A DNA stretch of 64,000 nucleotides. Origin: Lonicera japonica. Lineage: Eukaryota; Streptophyta; Magnoliopsida; Dipsacales; Caprifoliaceae. Each line of letters starts with the position of its first letter. The stretch's first letter is position 1. The stretch lies in the NCBI GenBank assembly GCA_021464415.1, contig CM038465.1, positions 18,817,839-18,881,838 of the forward strand. The letters run 5' to 3'. The position numbers were made by a program, and so were the translations under genes. The notes beneath the pieces are model-generated. The model had not been told where the DNA came from and did not search any database. It saw nothing but the letters and a program-made list of their open reading frames with translations. Shown one piece after another: positions 48,601 through 61,661 of this stretch.

Positions 48601-49949
48601 CCTGACAATAGGTTGTGTTGGGTCAATTTCGTGTCAGGTCTTATCGTTTTTGGGTAAAAACTGCTAAACATGTAACCAACCCGTTAATATAAAAGGTGAA
48701 ATAATTATACACGAACACGATTAATTACTTTATTAGTTAACACGACATGAGCTGTTTCATCTGTTAAGCTGACACAGTAATCTGAATAAATCCAACAACT
48801 TGACACAATTACTTCGAAAATAATATAAATATGATTTAAAAAGGGTTCTTCATCGATCCTAAAGGGTCTAATAACCTTAACACGCCTAACGCATCTTAAC
48901 GGATTTAACTAGTAAACCCGAATACGAGTCATTATTAAACTGTGTCTTATCGAGTAGTATTTACTGAAATTGTTATCTTTAAATTAAATAATTAACATTA
49001 ATACATACCTTAGTATTAGACAATGAACTTATAATTAATGGGTGGATCCTTAATGAATTGGGGTGGTTATTGAGTTTACCATTTTATAATAAATGATAAT
49101 AAATCAGTTACTTGCTTAATCTTAACAAATTCAGATCACCTGTTAAATCTGTTAATTTTTTATTTTAATAAAAATGATGTTTATTAAATTATGAAATGAT
49201 TTGTACCTGTTAAATTAAATCATATCCTTAATGATTTGTAGCGAAACAAAATCGAACTGAGAAAATTGGTTCGAGTTTGCCTTTGCAAGATTTGGAAATC
49301 GAACTTTTAAATTTGATTTGAATTTGAATTTTCTAATTTTTGTCCCAACTAAAAGCGAAAACACCCCAAGTTTTACTCTTATCAGTTAAATGCATAAGTT
49401 TATTTCTTTTTAAAAATTAAGTTGATTCATCGAAACTCATATAACTTCGTTTTTTTTCTTAACTTGGCATAATAATCACAAGCCTTATTACCATTGTTAA
49501 GAATAAGGATACAAATAATATCACTATAATACAAATATAGCTTGATACGAAGTGTCTTGTAACTTTAGACTATAATAAATATTTATATGCGAGAACGTAA
49601 TAAAAATGAAAAAATAAAAATAAAAAAAATGAGATTGACAGTACTTTACTTCAAAATTTAGCTTGGCTCCCCTTTTAGTAGTTTGAATGGCCATTATGTA
49701 ATTCATTTATTATACTAATATTCACTTAAAAATTATTTTAAATTATTTTAAAAAAACTATTAGGAGACATAGAAATTATAAGTATGTCGCCTAAGAATAA
49801 TCTAGGCGACGTATAAACATAGTACGTCTCCCAAAAGATTTTTCCCCCTTAAATTTTCTTGAAAATTTTAAATAATTTAAAATTTTCAAATTAACTTAGG
49901 CGACATAGGTTAAATAACTACGTCGCCTATGGTAATAGTATAAATTAAC

Positions 49950-51390
49950 TTTGAGAAACCCAAAATCCTTCCTCCCACAAATCCTCCATTTCTGCCTCCC
50001 GCTCAGAATGTTCCCTCCCTCCTCATCTCCATCGCCAATCATCTCCAAAATCCCCCAAAACCTTTAACCCACAAATCCCCAAAATTGCACCGCCATTATC
50101 TCCCGCAAAGCTCTCCGGCGCGCCACCATCTCACATAACCATCCTCACGTCCATCTCTCTGGCATCACCTGTGCACCACCGTCACACTCTTTCCACCAGC
50201 GCACCACCATCTCACAAGTACGTATACTACTCTCTCTATATATATGTGTGTGTGAGTGTATGAGTATAGTATTGCTCTTATATATATATGTGTGAGTGTA
50301 TGTTTGAGCCCTAGAACAAGCCGCAACTAACACACACGCATACACACAGTGAATAGTTTCGAGCCCTAACTTCTCTCTCATTCGTTTCTATCTCTAAAAA
50401 TTGTGAAGACCAAAAGTTCTTTTTGGCTTATTTGTTGGTTAATCTAGAGATGAGAGTGTGTTGAATAAACTTTGAATATATTTCTCTTACCTTGATATTG
50501 ATATAGATGTGTATATAGATATTCATATAGATGTATAGTAATAGTACATACTCTGTCTCATTTGTAGCACATATATGTTATCAAAATTGGGGATATTATT
50601 CTCCTTGTTTACTTTAACCACCTGCCTATTGTAGTAGTAGCAAGTTTTTCTATGTTACTTGTTTGGTTATTTATTATTTTACATTTATTGTCTTCCAAAT
50701 TCATTTACTAGTGTTTTTTAAATTAATTAATTAACTAGTTTGGTCATATGGTTGTGATATAATTCAGGCCCAATAAAGGGGTGTGTTTGTTAGTCCTTAA
50801 TTGGCCTAGTTTCAGCATCCTTCACTCTGGGAACAAAAAAGGAAGGGCGGGCGGGTGAGGACGTGTTCTTTTCTTGTATAACTTAGGTAGTTGTCACATC
50901 ACCATTTTTAGTACATAAATTTGGACTAGGAAGCATGGACATTCTTTATACATTGACGTGTCTGTGTCATACTTGTGTCAAACACCAACATTCTTTGGAC
51001 ATGTATCTGACACCTTTTTTCGTGCGTCCATAATTGAAATATATAATTTTTCTTAGAGCACGTGTTGGCCCGTGTAACACCTTGTGTCTTAATGATGAGG
51101 TTAATGAGACTCAGTGTCGGGATCCTGTGTTAAACTAGGATTTGACCTGTCTAAGATAGTGGCTAGTTCGTAACTAGTATGTGACACTTGTTAGTGGCCC
51201 ATTAGTTAGGTTGAGCAAATTGATAAATGGTTGGGTTGACCATAGAAAGTGAGTTGTAACCTTTACTTGTCTTTTTGTGTTGACAAGTGATTATATGGTT
51301 TATGACATATGTGTTTTATTTGTTGATTACTAGTAAAGCATGCTAAGGGCTTAATTATAAGTCGTGCTTAATATATGTGGGTGCTTATAT
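49950..51390. other. Non-coding stretch with C-rich patch
   Basis: 49980-50210 is unusually C-rich (many CCTCC and CACCACC runs) and resembles the 5' end of a gene, but no sustained frame follows. A short TG/TA microsatellite lies at 50240-50300. The rest is AT-rich without features. Confidence 0.45.
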
Positions 51391-51860
51391 TATGTTTGGT
51401 TCAGTGTGTTTAGTGTGGAAATGGTAGATAGATGATTTCAGTATGCTTCAGATTGAATTTGGTAATTGTGGGTGTAATATGTGCCTGTTATGTGAAATAA
51501 GCTACTGTTTGGAATAGTCCTTAATTTATTTTTGCCTCGTTGTTGAAGAGGCGCCTGTTGAGGGCAAACAAGAGACTGTTGTGGGCCTAATAGGCGACTG
51601 TTGATGTAACACACTGTATTTGTATTAATGTGCTTTATGTTTGGTTCAGTGTGTTTAGTGTGGAAATCGTTGTTAAATTATTTTAGTATGCTTCAGATTA
51701 ATTTTTGCAATTGTGAGTGTAACAGGCACCTGTTGTGTAGGACATACGACTATTTAAGATGTTCCTAGATCCATTTTTGCCTCGCTGTTGAGGGTGAACA
51801 GGCGCCTGTTGAGGGTGAACAGTCGCTTATTGTGGGCCTAACAGGCCCATAACAGTTTTT
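51391..51860. repeat. Two-unit 245-bp tandem repeat with CAGGCGCCTGTTG-type motifs
   Basis: Units start at 51391 and 51636 with the same TATGTTTGGTTCAGTGTGTT sequence. The second half of each unit holds several variants of GGCGCCTGTTG spaced about 20-25 bp apart (for example near 51550, 51590, 51725 and 51800). No ORF. It lies just upstream of the viral fragment. Confidence 0.78.
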
Positions 51861-51889
51861 GTGGTTCATTTTCACCTCTAAAGACTCTT

Positions 51890-53556
51890 TCGTGAGGTTT
51901 GAAGAACTTTTCATGACAGAACCAGTGCTACCCCCGCAAGAACCTGTGGTTGTTGATGCCACTGATGACGAAACATCTAACTTGAAACCACATAAACTAC
52001 TAACTTGAGACAAGAAACTCCTTATTGCGAATACATCTCAAGCAATGAAAATCATCAAGCGTTTACCATTGACGATATCCCCCCATCTAAATGACGCGAA
52101 AGGTTCATGCTTTCAATGTCTGGTTACAAACAAATTTACAGTTATATGAAATAGCAGTGGTCATTAAAAGGTTCCTCTCTAGATTTGAAAGAAGATTGAA
52201 AGAATGGTATCTTAGTCTTAGAGAATATCGAAAGCTACAAGTCTAGCAATTGCCATCCATTAATGCTCTGTTTCAAGTTTTCTACATTGAATTCATTGGA
52301 AAAGCATATCATTATGCTGAACTTGCATGTGAAGAATATCTTCAGATGAAATGTTGCCCATTCCTGCTTAAAAACAAAGATAAGCACTACGATCGAATAT
52401 CAAAAAGGTTTTATGTCATAGGAGGAATTGATGATATAAACCTCAAGCGGGCCTTTCTAACTCGTTCCCAGAACCCTTAGGTGCTGAAGCGCATAAGTTT
52501 CTCGTCATGAAACAAGAAAATTTGCAGAGTGCCTCTATTGCTCAACTTTACGAGTACATCATGGACTCTCTGGAATGTCTCTGCAATCAACGAAAGTTCC
52601 TGCAATAAGTTAAGAAGACACACAAGTAATTAATGGATGCATGCAACAAAGAACATTTTGAAGATCAAATGCAAGGATAAGAAATCTTGTGATTGTTCTC
52701 ATTCTAAGAAGAAAAAGCATTTTAAGCGGTTTGATCGGTTTACCAATTTCGAAAGCAAGTCTTCCAAATCTAAGCCATTCCAAAAAAAAAAGAAATGGAA
52801 GTTTGTCAAGAAAAGGAAGTTCAGAGGAAAACAATCAAATAGATGTTTTTTTTTGTCACAAGCTAAGTCATTTTGCGAAGAATCGTCCAAAAACAAGTAA
52901 AAAGGATAAGCTGATGATCCATCTTATGCAATGAGCTCCAGGAGGCATTGATTCAGATCTTGAGTCAGTCTTTTCACTTGAAGATGAAGAAACCCTGGAG
53001 ACCATCCTTTATATCGCTTATTCTGATGATGACTCAGAAGACAGTTCTCCTCCTGTTCAAGAAAGTGATGATGATTCCTCATCTCAATTTTGTGACATCC
53101 CAAAAATATCAACCCTTGAGCCAATCCACCACCTTGGACCAAAAACTTCCAACACCCAAATCATATCCAGTTGACAAGGTACTTTACAAGAACCTATTTA
53201 CGACTTTGAACCCAAAAAAGCCACTAGCCAATTACCAGCCTTAGCCCTTACTCCTGATAGACCCTCACCATCAACAAAGGTCCAATTATATCTTGAACAC
53301 CATCCATACCTGTCATTGCTTATTTTGATACCGGTGTGGCATGCACGATGATCAATCCGAATATATTGCCCTCCAATCATTGGAAAAAGTGTTTCAACCA
53401 TTTAGAGCAACAAATGGCTAAACGATCATTGTAGAACAACTTAGCAAGCCATTATATATCCAATTTTTCCCATATTGTGTTCTTCGTCATCAAGCTTATG
53501 AAACAAAGTTGCCAGTCAAAGATCTCCTCATTGGGTTTGACCTAATCCACCAGTAG
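51890..53556 (+). pseudogene. Endogenous pararetrovirus fragment (Caulimoviridae-like coat and protease region)
   Basis: Broken frames on the plus strand, in the order expected of a caulimovirid polyprotein. At 52250-52480 is a coat-protein-like segment (motif KCCPFLLKNKDKHYDRISKRF). This shifts frame near 52462 and continues to a stop at 52606-52608. 52637-52900 is Lys-rich and runs into a zinc-knuckle-like FCHKLSHFAKN reached by a frame change at a T9 run near 52846-52854; its last Cys is Arg. An Asp/Ser-rich stretch follows at 52970-53090. Near 53320 is a protease-like FDTG, and near 53510 a KDLLIGFD motif before a stop at 53554-53556. Reverse transcriptase and RNase H are absent. It is a decayed, non-functional fossil. 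A Ty3-type element is the alternative, but the motif set fits a petuvirus- or florendovirus-like virus better. Confidence 0.65.
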
Positions 53557-53579
53557 TTTGTTTTATTATGTAGATATAT

Positions 53580-54745
53580 ATTATCTTCGTTACTAGCTTC
53601 TTATATGTAGGAAGGTAGGCTTTTCTAACATTTGTGCAAGGTTGGCCTACCTTAACAATCTGGTAAGTATTAATTTGAAGTTTGGTTTATGCGTGTGACA
53701 AGAAACAAACTGCCTTATTTTATCGGGAAACTAAGATTTGACTTGATAAGTATGTGGAACTACGTATCTTGTCTCACGGTTGTTTCAGTTGAAAAGTAGT
53801 ATTTACGTTAATTGCATCATGGACAGAATTAGGTGAAACAAATCAACTCATACCAGTATTTAGTATAGACCCAAGTTGTTTCCGTACTTCTTGGGTACGA
53901 TCTCTTATGAGCGTAGCCAAACAGGACGATCAAGAAAGATAGTTGCCGGGTCAGAGATTGCTCGCTTAGGAAGGATTTAGATTATTTTTATTTTGGCATC
54001 ACGTTTTCATCTTAATTTTTTAAAAAAAAATTAGTTAACAAAGGAGATTATTAATTAGATAATATGTACAGATTTTTGATTTGGTCAAGGTATTTTTCAT
54101 TAGTTATTTAATTGAAGTTGGAGACTTTTATTATGGAATATATTTTGGATAAAAGGTATTTATATGGGAACTATTTATTTAGAAAATTATAACTAAGGAC
54201 AATACCCTAATAAATAATTAATGAAATATCGTGGGCAAACATAATATAATTATATTCTTTAGATTTTCATTTTTGCATATATGTTATGGATTTCCATAAA
54301 ACATTTTATTTGTCACAAACTAAGTATTGTTATATCTACTTCTCAAATCTTATAAGTTAACTTATGTTTTGACATATTATGTTCACATCAAGATCACACA
54401 AAACATTTACAAGAAATCAAAATCAAATAATCATTTTTCTTCAAAAATATTAATAATAATAAATAAGTATACAATCCTCAGTAGTTTTCAAAAATATCTT
54501 AAGTCATTTTTCAAGGGATATAAACTAAGATTGATATTTATTGATTTATTTTCCTCAAAAAATAAAAGTCAAATATTTTAAAGAATGTAAGTGTACACAC
54601 ACCGTCTTTAGCCTTTAGCTTCACAAACTTAAAAAATAAGGTTTTAATTTTTTTATTTTTATAAAACAGTCAATAAGCATTCACAAAATAATAATTTTGG
54701 TTTTATAATGAATTTAACATAAATTCAAAAAGCAATAACAACTCT
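53580..54745. other. Non-coding AT-rich stretch
   Basis: No gene or clear repeat. It may hold further unrecognised viral or transposon remnants next to the viral fragment. Confidence 0.45.
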
Positions 54746-54750
54746 TGGCA

Positions 54751-57700
54751 TGTGACGCCACGAATCCCGTTAAGAGGTTTTCACCTCCGAGACCCGGTTA
54801 ATCACGGAGTCGTACACGACGACGGGTGTGAATTATAAATGAAAATAAATTAAGTCCACTTAAAAAAAATTGGCATGTGGAGTTTGTAAAATGCAATATC
54901 CGCCCTATAAATAAAAAGAACAATCTCTGTTCAATTATTTCACAAACAACCATTAAATGAAAATACTCCACATCTAGTATACTTTATCAAAGTCCGTTTA
55001 AGTATAAGTTTATACAATAGTCCTAAATCCTTTTAAATAAATACAAGCGTCTTAAAGTGTAATATAAAGGCATGAATGGCATAGTCCTTAACTAAAGGAC
55101 TACAAAGCTGTTAAAGGTCATCAGAGCTTCTATGGACGTACAGCGCATACCACACTCGAGTATGGACCTGCAAAACTGTTGAAAAGGAAGGAATGGTTCA
55201 AATCCGAGCTCAGTGGAACCTATAAGGGCTAATACAGAAGATAAGGTTTTCATTTGAAAACATATGCATCTTCTTTAATAAAAATAGATATTTAGTAAGG
55301 TACAATGACATGATGAAGTGCAATGTAATTCATCCTGTATGCGTGCTAAATCCCACTAGGCATTCTATCCCAGGTATAAAAAATGTTCTTCAATTATCCA
55401 GTAATGTGTGAGGTAGGTTAATCTCCTAAACCAAGAATTCATAGTTACAATTTTTCTTTTAAATACATTATTTCATCCATATTTGGCATCCTATAAGGCT
55501 TCACATCAATCGTATACATGATAGAGTACATATACATACATACAAATTGACATAACTCTAGTATCTAGCGTTAGCTTACCCCCGCAGTATACTAGACCTA
55601 GAACTCCGGTTCCCGAAGGCCTCAAAGCTCTAAATGAATCATGTATCCTCCAAACGAACGAACTACTTAGGGACTTGATCCTAACTTGTACTTCATTTGG
55701 AGTTAAACCCATGCAGGCCATTTTTCCAAGGACTACGATCCAAATACTTAACAAGTGGACACCTGTGTAGGTATGTCCGTCGAAGGGCGAAGTTACACAA
55801 ATTAATCCACAGTTGGGGAAGCTATAAACCCTAAGACTACATTACCTCTCTAATCCATCGGGAGGCTAAATACTTCAATACGACTGTTAACCATATAACC
55901 ACCATATCTCAATTAATCTCCATAATCACAATTAACCATCTAGGATTTTTCGACTGTGCATAGCGATCGCGATCTAAGCCCCCCAAGGCTAGGGTATGCA
56001 TCCCCCAAGGTCGGGTCCCCCCATGGACCACCTAGATGTGCAGGGTATGGAGCCACTCGCGGTCCCCCTAACTAGACCATAGAGTATGCCGCTAATATAA
56101 CGAGATCCCTCTACACGGACCAGACTATGTAGCCACGACAGCTAAGTCCCCCCTTGGACCATCAGTGCCATACACATATACGTACAAATATATATATATA
56201 TATGTAAATCATGTCCTCCAAGGATCAATATAATAACAATGATATCAATCTCAATCCATTCAACATAAATATGAATATATTCACACACACACACATATAT
56301 ATACATAATATCACAACCCGTCATCCCACACACACATGTATGTAGAAAGTCAATACGCAATCATCACATAAAAATATAATAACTTGTATAATCATATACA
56401 AGTGTGATGGCCATTCATAGTATTTAAGTTATCCTTATCTTCTTGTTTTTCTAATCTGTGGAACTAGAGCCATATACACTCTACTCGAGTACTTACACCA
56501 CACTCACTAATTCAAGTGTTACACTTAAATAATAATCTTTATCATTAAACTCTAATTGCGGTTCATGTAGGCAACTAGTTCTAGTGTTATCGCATTTATG
56601 TTCATATCGGTGGACTTTAGTGTAAAACTCAAAGATAATGTCCTACCCGAGTATTTCATGACATAAATGTGTATATCTAGGTTTTATAACCCATAATCCA
56701 TCATTCATTAAAGCAAAAATCTTTAAAACCTCTAATTTTCCCAATTACCAAGTTTATATGCTTAGCCTCCATGTGGGTTTATTAGAAAACTTAACATATA
56801 AATGCGAAAGCATGTAAATGATTGATAAACAATGTTATTGGAGTAATAACTTATCATTATGCATCATTAATTTGGGATATATCTAGCCCCTTCACATGTA
56901 ATCACCAAAAACCTAGGATTTTATGAGAAAATCTCCATTTGGGTATGAAATTGCATTGATAGAATTCGTAGCATGTGGCATGATACTTTATGAAATCTGA
57001 GTTTTCTTGACCCCTTATTATTAAGTTTCAATTCATTCAAACTTATTTCTTGTGATTCGTTTTCATACTTATTGAATATGCTTTATGTCCGGAACAAGTT
57101 TTGCTATATGTTAGCAATGGGCGACTGTTGAGATATAATTTAGTTAGCTGCTTGATCAACGGATGACTAAATTATGAATCCACGGTCTTTTATCGCCAAC
57201 AGAAGTGAAACATGGCTTACTTGTACTAGTGGTTAGTCCATTTCTTGCATTCACCCTATTTTCTTCTTTAGTTCCTGAGGGTGAATACTAAATTAGTTGA
57301 TTTTTGAATTCTGGAAAATTGATTCATAGACATGCAACCGAGTTTGTTCCCCGAATACCGTTTCGTTTGGACTCATAGCAAGTCAGATAACGTCAGTAAT
57401 TCCTTAGGCACGATTCCTAGATTACGAGAGAGCTTGGTGGGCATTGTCAATTTTGGGCTTGGTACGCTATACACATAAAATGTATTAAGGTTAGTTAATA
57501 ATTACAGCCTTTATGTTCTGAGTGATGAATCCAATACTCTAGGACATGATTTGCATATATATATATATATATATTTGTACGTATATGTGTATGGCACAGA
57601 TGGTCCAAGGGGGGGCTTAGCTGTCCCGGCTACATACCCTGGTCTGTGTAGAAGGACCCCGTTATATTAGCGGCATACTCTATGGTCCAGTTAGGGGGAC

Positions 57701-59019
57701 CGTGCGTGGCGCCATACCCTGCACATCTAGGTAGTCCACTAAGGGACCCAGCCCTGGGGGCTGCATACTTTGACCTTGGGGGCTTAGATCGCGATCGATG
57801 TGCACAGTCGAAAAATCCTAGATGGTTAATTGTGATTATAGAGATTAATTAAGATATGGTGATTATATGGATACCAGTCATATTGAAGTATCCAGCCTCC
57901 CGATGGATGAGCGATGAGATGTAGTTCTAGGGTTTATAGCTTCCCCGGCTGCGGATTAGTTTGTGTAACTCCGTCCTTCGACGGACATACCTGGACGGGT
58001 GTCCACTTGTTAAGTATTTGGAGCATAGTCCCTGAAAAAATGGCCTGCATGGGTTTAACTCCAAATGACGTACAAGTTAGGATCAAGTCTCTGGGTAGTT
58101 CGTTCGTTAGGAGGATACATGATTCGTTTAGAGCTTTGAAGCCTTTGAAAACCAGAGTTCTAGGCCTAGTATACTGCGGGGGTAAGCTAAAGTTGGATAC
58201 TAGAGTTATGTCAATGTGTATGTATATATGTATGTATATGTACTCTATTATGTATACGATTGATGTGATCCCTTATAGCATGCCAAGTATGGATGAAATA
58301 ATGTATTTAAAAGAAAAATTGTAACTATGAATACTTGGCTTAGGAGATTAACCTACCTCACACATTACTGGATAATTGAGGAACAGTTTTGATACTTAGG
58401 ATAGAATGCCTAGTGGGGTATAGCATGCATACATGATGAATTACATTGCACTTCATCGTGTCATTGTACCTTACTAAATATCTATTTTTATTAAATAAGA
58501 TGCATATGTTTTCAAATGAAAACCTTATCTTTTGTATTAACCCTTATAATTCCCACTAAACCCATATTTGGCTTATTCCTTCCTTTTCAACAGTTTTGTA
58601 GGTCCATACTCGAGGGTGGCACACGCTGTATGTCCATAGAAGCTCTGATGACCTTTAACAGCTTTGTAATATTTTAGTTAAGGACTATGCCATTCATGCC
58701 TGTATATTACACTTTAAGACGCTTGTATTTATTTAAAAGGATTTAGGACTGTTGTATAAACTTATACTTAAACAAACTTTGATAAAGTGTACCAGATGTG
58801 AAGTATTTTCATTTAATGGTTGTTTGTGAAATAATTGAACAGAGATTGTTCTTTTTATTTACAGGGCGAATATCGCATTTTACAAACTCCACATGCCAAA
58901 AAAATTCTAAATGAATTTAATTTATTTTCCTTTATAATTCACACATGTCGTCGTGCATGACTCCGTGATTAACCTGGTCTAAGAGGTTAAAACCTCTTAA
59001 CGGGATTTGGGGCGTCACA
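54751..59019. mobile_element. Inverted-LTR element with U5 sequence at both ends
   Basis: It starts TGTGACGCCACGAATCC and ends GGGATTTGGGGCGTCACA. The outer flanks carry a 5-bp duplication TGGCA (54746-54750 and 59020-59024). Left arm 54751-about 56220 is the reverse complement of right arm about 57545-59019, roughly 90% by eye. Both arms are the 3' half (U5 side) of an LTR family related to 19560-24386 and 44768-47839. LTR-like sequence seems to continue inward from the left arm to about 56990; the rest of the centre (to 57545) is unrecognised. No coding domains. The frames at 55506-55754 (minus) and 57914-58324 (plus) are the same LTR sequence in the two arms, not genes. Confidence 0.8.
57598..57795 (+). 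repeat. GC-rich fourfold imperfect repeat in LTR arm
   Basis: About four degenerate units of 45-50 bp, each containing GGTCCA or GTCCAC, a G run and a GCATAC or CATACCCTG. The same block occurs inverted at about 55975-56165 and, on the minus strand, at 45710-45900. It is the most GC-rich sequence of the 54-64 kb region. Confidence 0.65.
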
Positions 59020-59024
59020 TGGCA

Positions 59025-60169
59025 TTAGTATAAAGCTAGACAATTAAACCTTGTAAAACAAATTATATTAAAGCATTTATATCTCTTAATGCATTAAGTA
59101 ATATTATTACCCTAAATGCACATAAAAGTGATAATGAGACATTCAAAACGTAATAATTACCCCAAAAGTTGTTGAAAATATAATGGGATTAATGGAAATT
59201 AGAATGTACACATAGTGTAGGTTTTATCTTTTGTTTATCTCCTTTTTTTAATATAATATCTCAAATTCTATTAATGAAAATATGCATCAAGAGTTTGTTT
59301 TTCAAGATTTATATAAATTTTGGTGGTTTTCTTCCTAAGGAAACAAAACTATACGATACAAACAAAAAGACAGACATTAAGCTAAACAAATTATATCCCA
59401 CATAATGGTAATGATTATGGCTATAGGTTACAATATATGGATTTATTTCAATATTTCAAAATGATGATAAAACCTAATAAGTATTATAAATGACAATATT
59501 AATATTAACAAATTTAAAATATTTACACATCCTTATATCTCTACATAATATATTATATACCCATAGCTAAAGAACTTTGTGATTTAAAATTATTCATGCA
59601 TGTAGAGTTTTCCAATTCTCATATGGCCAATGTTAACACAACATTTTCCTCTCAAAATTTATGATTGATTTACCATATCTACAAATGATAATATAGCTAT
59701 CAAAGTTCATTATTGAAATGATAATGACAATTGACAAATAGCTAAATTTTAGAATATATTAAAGAACAAATGCATGTTTAACCTTATAATTTTTTTTTAT
59801 CTACATGCTAGGATATTATTTGATTAGACAAACTAATTTTGTAAGGCTTTTATATGGGAATTCTTAAATGAACCCACAAAATTATTCTCTTCACCCCGCT
59901 TCAAGAAAACTTTTAGTTCACCCCACCAAAATTCATGAAATACTTTCAACTTACCCCCACCTTTTTTCTATGCGCCAAACAGTGTGCTAATTTTTCCCCC
60001 CTTTAAACACCTACAATGCCCATTACCATCCCAACATCGATGAATCTTCTAAACTCATTGAGGTACCAAGAAATTGGTATAATTTATTATGTTAATTTAC
60101 AATTTAAAGAGAGCATATTATTACTAATATTTATATTTATTTTTTTATTGTTTTTCAGGAGTTAGAAAA
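59025..60169. other. Non-coding AT-rich stretch
   Basis: No ORF or named repeat seen. Confidence 0.5.
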
Positions 60170-61417
60170 GAATTAAAAAATATTGACAAAATAGAGAAAT
60201 TAAAGCAAGTGAAGACACCTAATAGTGGTCCAATACTTTTGGATGCATAACTTTTTACTTGAAACTCCAAATCATGTGATTCTTGAGCCTAATTTGAAGA
60301 GAATTTTGAGATCTAGAACTTTCCACTTCAGCACTTTTTCAAATTCAATCATCTCAGAATATGAAATTGCGACAAAAAATTCTGCAACTTATTAGGGCAA
60401 AAATTCAACAAAGTGGGCCAAATAGTCCAAGCCCATTCTGCCAGAAATAAGGGAGCTGAAAAAGATAATTATAACATTGGGCCAAAATCCATGATTAAGT
60501 TAGCAGGCATAGTTTTTTGTCTAACAAAGTTTACATAATGAGAGAAGCCCATGATGCAAACCTAAAGCTCAATTGAAATTCCATACCAACAATTATATAA
60601 AGAAGACCAGCCACAACAATTTGCAGCTAGCAGCCTAGCGCTTCCTCTCCTCTCCTCTCTTTTCTTTGTTTTTCTTTTATTTTTTTTTACTTTGAAGACA
60701 AGAAGATTGGAGGTTTATTTTTATTTATTCAATTAATTTCATGCCAAGTAAGTTTTCTTGTAATTTTATTTATTATTTAATTTATTCTATGCTAACGTAA
60801 ATTTGTGCGAGGGTTATAATTAATATATTTAATTGATTCCTTTGCATGTGTTCATGCCAATTGACTCTACTAATTTAATGATTAATGTTAAATACAATTC
60901 TTCTTACTGGGTGATTATTTTAATTGATAAAAAATAAAGTTGGATTCTCATTTTTTTTTTGATTCACCTTATGATTTGTTAAGAGTGCATATAGAGTCTG
61001 TTTTGACGGATATAGTGAGTGTTTTGATTTTATACATAAGTTTGGCTATGGAAGAATTACAATTGGATATTATAAATTACTTGAACTTGAATGATTTTAT
61101 TTTCCGTATCTAATAGAGTCGAGAGATCAAATTACTTGAACTTGACCCCAAAACCCTAGTCAATTAATTCATTAATTTTATTATCTTGCTTCGTAGTATT
61201 TAATTTAGTTCCATTATTTTAATTTACTTTCTTTGCTTTGCTTTATTGGCTTTGCTTTATTTTATTAGTTTGATTCTCACTAATTTTTCTAACTAGATTA
61301 GGAGTTTAGTAAAACATTAACAAGATAATTATAAAACATACTGTGGGATCGACCTCACTTATACGCTACGCTAGAAATTTATTCATGCGCTTGCGAGTAT
61401 TAAAATTTATCATAACA
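60170..61417 (+). repeat. Ty3-type LTR (right end defined)
   Basis: The right end TTATCATAACA at 61417 is followed within a few bases by a Ty3-type primer binding site. The second half (from about 60610) is the same family as 16789-18229 and 42600-43410. The phrase GTGGGATCGACCTCACTTATACG is typical of Athila/Tat-like LTR ends. The left boundary is not defined and the start given is a guess. Confidence 0.55.
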
Positions 61418-61423
61418 AGTTTT

Positions 61424-61439
61424 TAGCGCCGTTGTCGGG
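61424..61439 (+). other. Primer binding site of Ty3-type (Athila/Tat-like) element
   Basis: TAGCGCCGTTGTCGGG resembles the TGGCGCCGTTGCCGGG site used by these elements, with two mismatches. No gag follows; the internal region is lost after about 200 bp. Confidence 0.7.
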
Positions 61440-61661
61440 TACTCTAATTTAATCTTGTTAATTTATTAATTAAATTCATTCTACTAGTTTTCTTCTTTAA
61501 AAAAATTTTAAAAATTCAGATTTATTTTATATTTTTATTTTTAGTTAAATAAAAATAAAGTTTATTTATTTATTTTTGGGGTAGTTAAAGGAACTGGGCA
61601 AAATAATATATATGCAGTGGTGCAAATTATTACACCTAAAGCTTTCTGTCCTTGTTGGTAT

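Larger units (their letters stand above)
44562..49945. mobile_element. CACTA-like DNA transposon remnant interrupted by a solo LTR
   Basis: It starts TACTACACCAGTGG, one base from a CACTAC terminus, right where duplicated-block homology stops. Many copies of a subterminal motif TAGGCGACGTA, in both orientations, cluster at 44577-44760, 47840-47990 and 49745-49935. Dense inverted subterminal motifs are typical of CACTA elements. No transposase and no right terminus (expected GTAGTG) are seen, so it is a non-autonomous or deleted copy. The right boundary given is only the last motif. Confidence 0.6.

Noticed and set aside
49980..50210. Possible first exon of a host gene (C-rich, coding-like)
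   Set aside because: No ATG-led frame of useful length, no downstream exons and no recognisable domain.
57914..58324. 136-codon plus-strand ORF
   Set aside because: The same sequence occurs inverted in the left arm (55506-55754) and is LTR DNA; the Met/Tyr-rich end comes from a TATG microsatellite.
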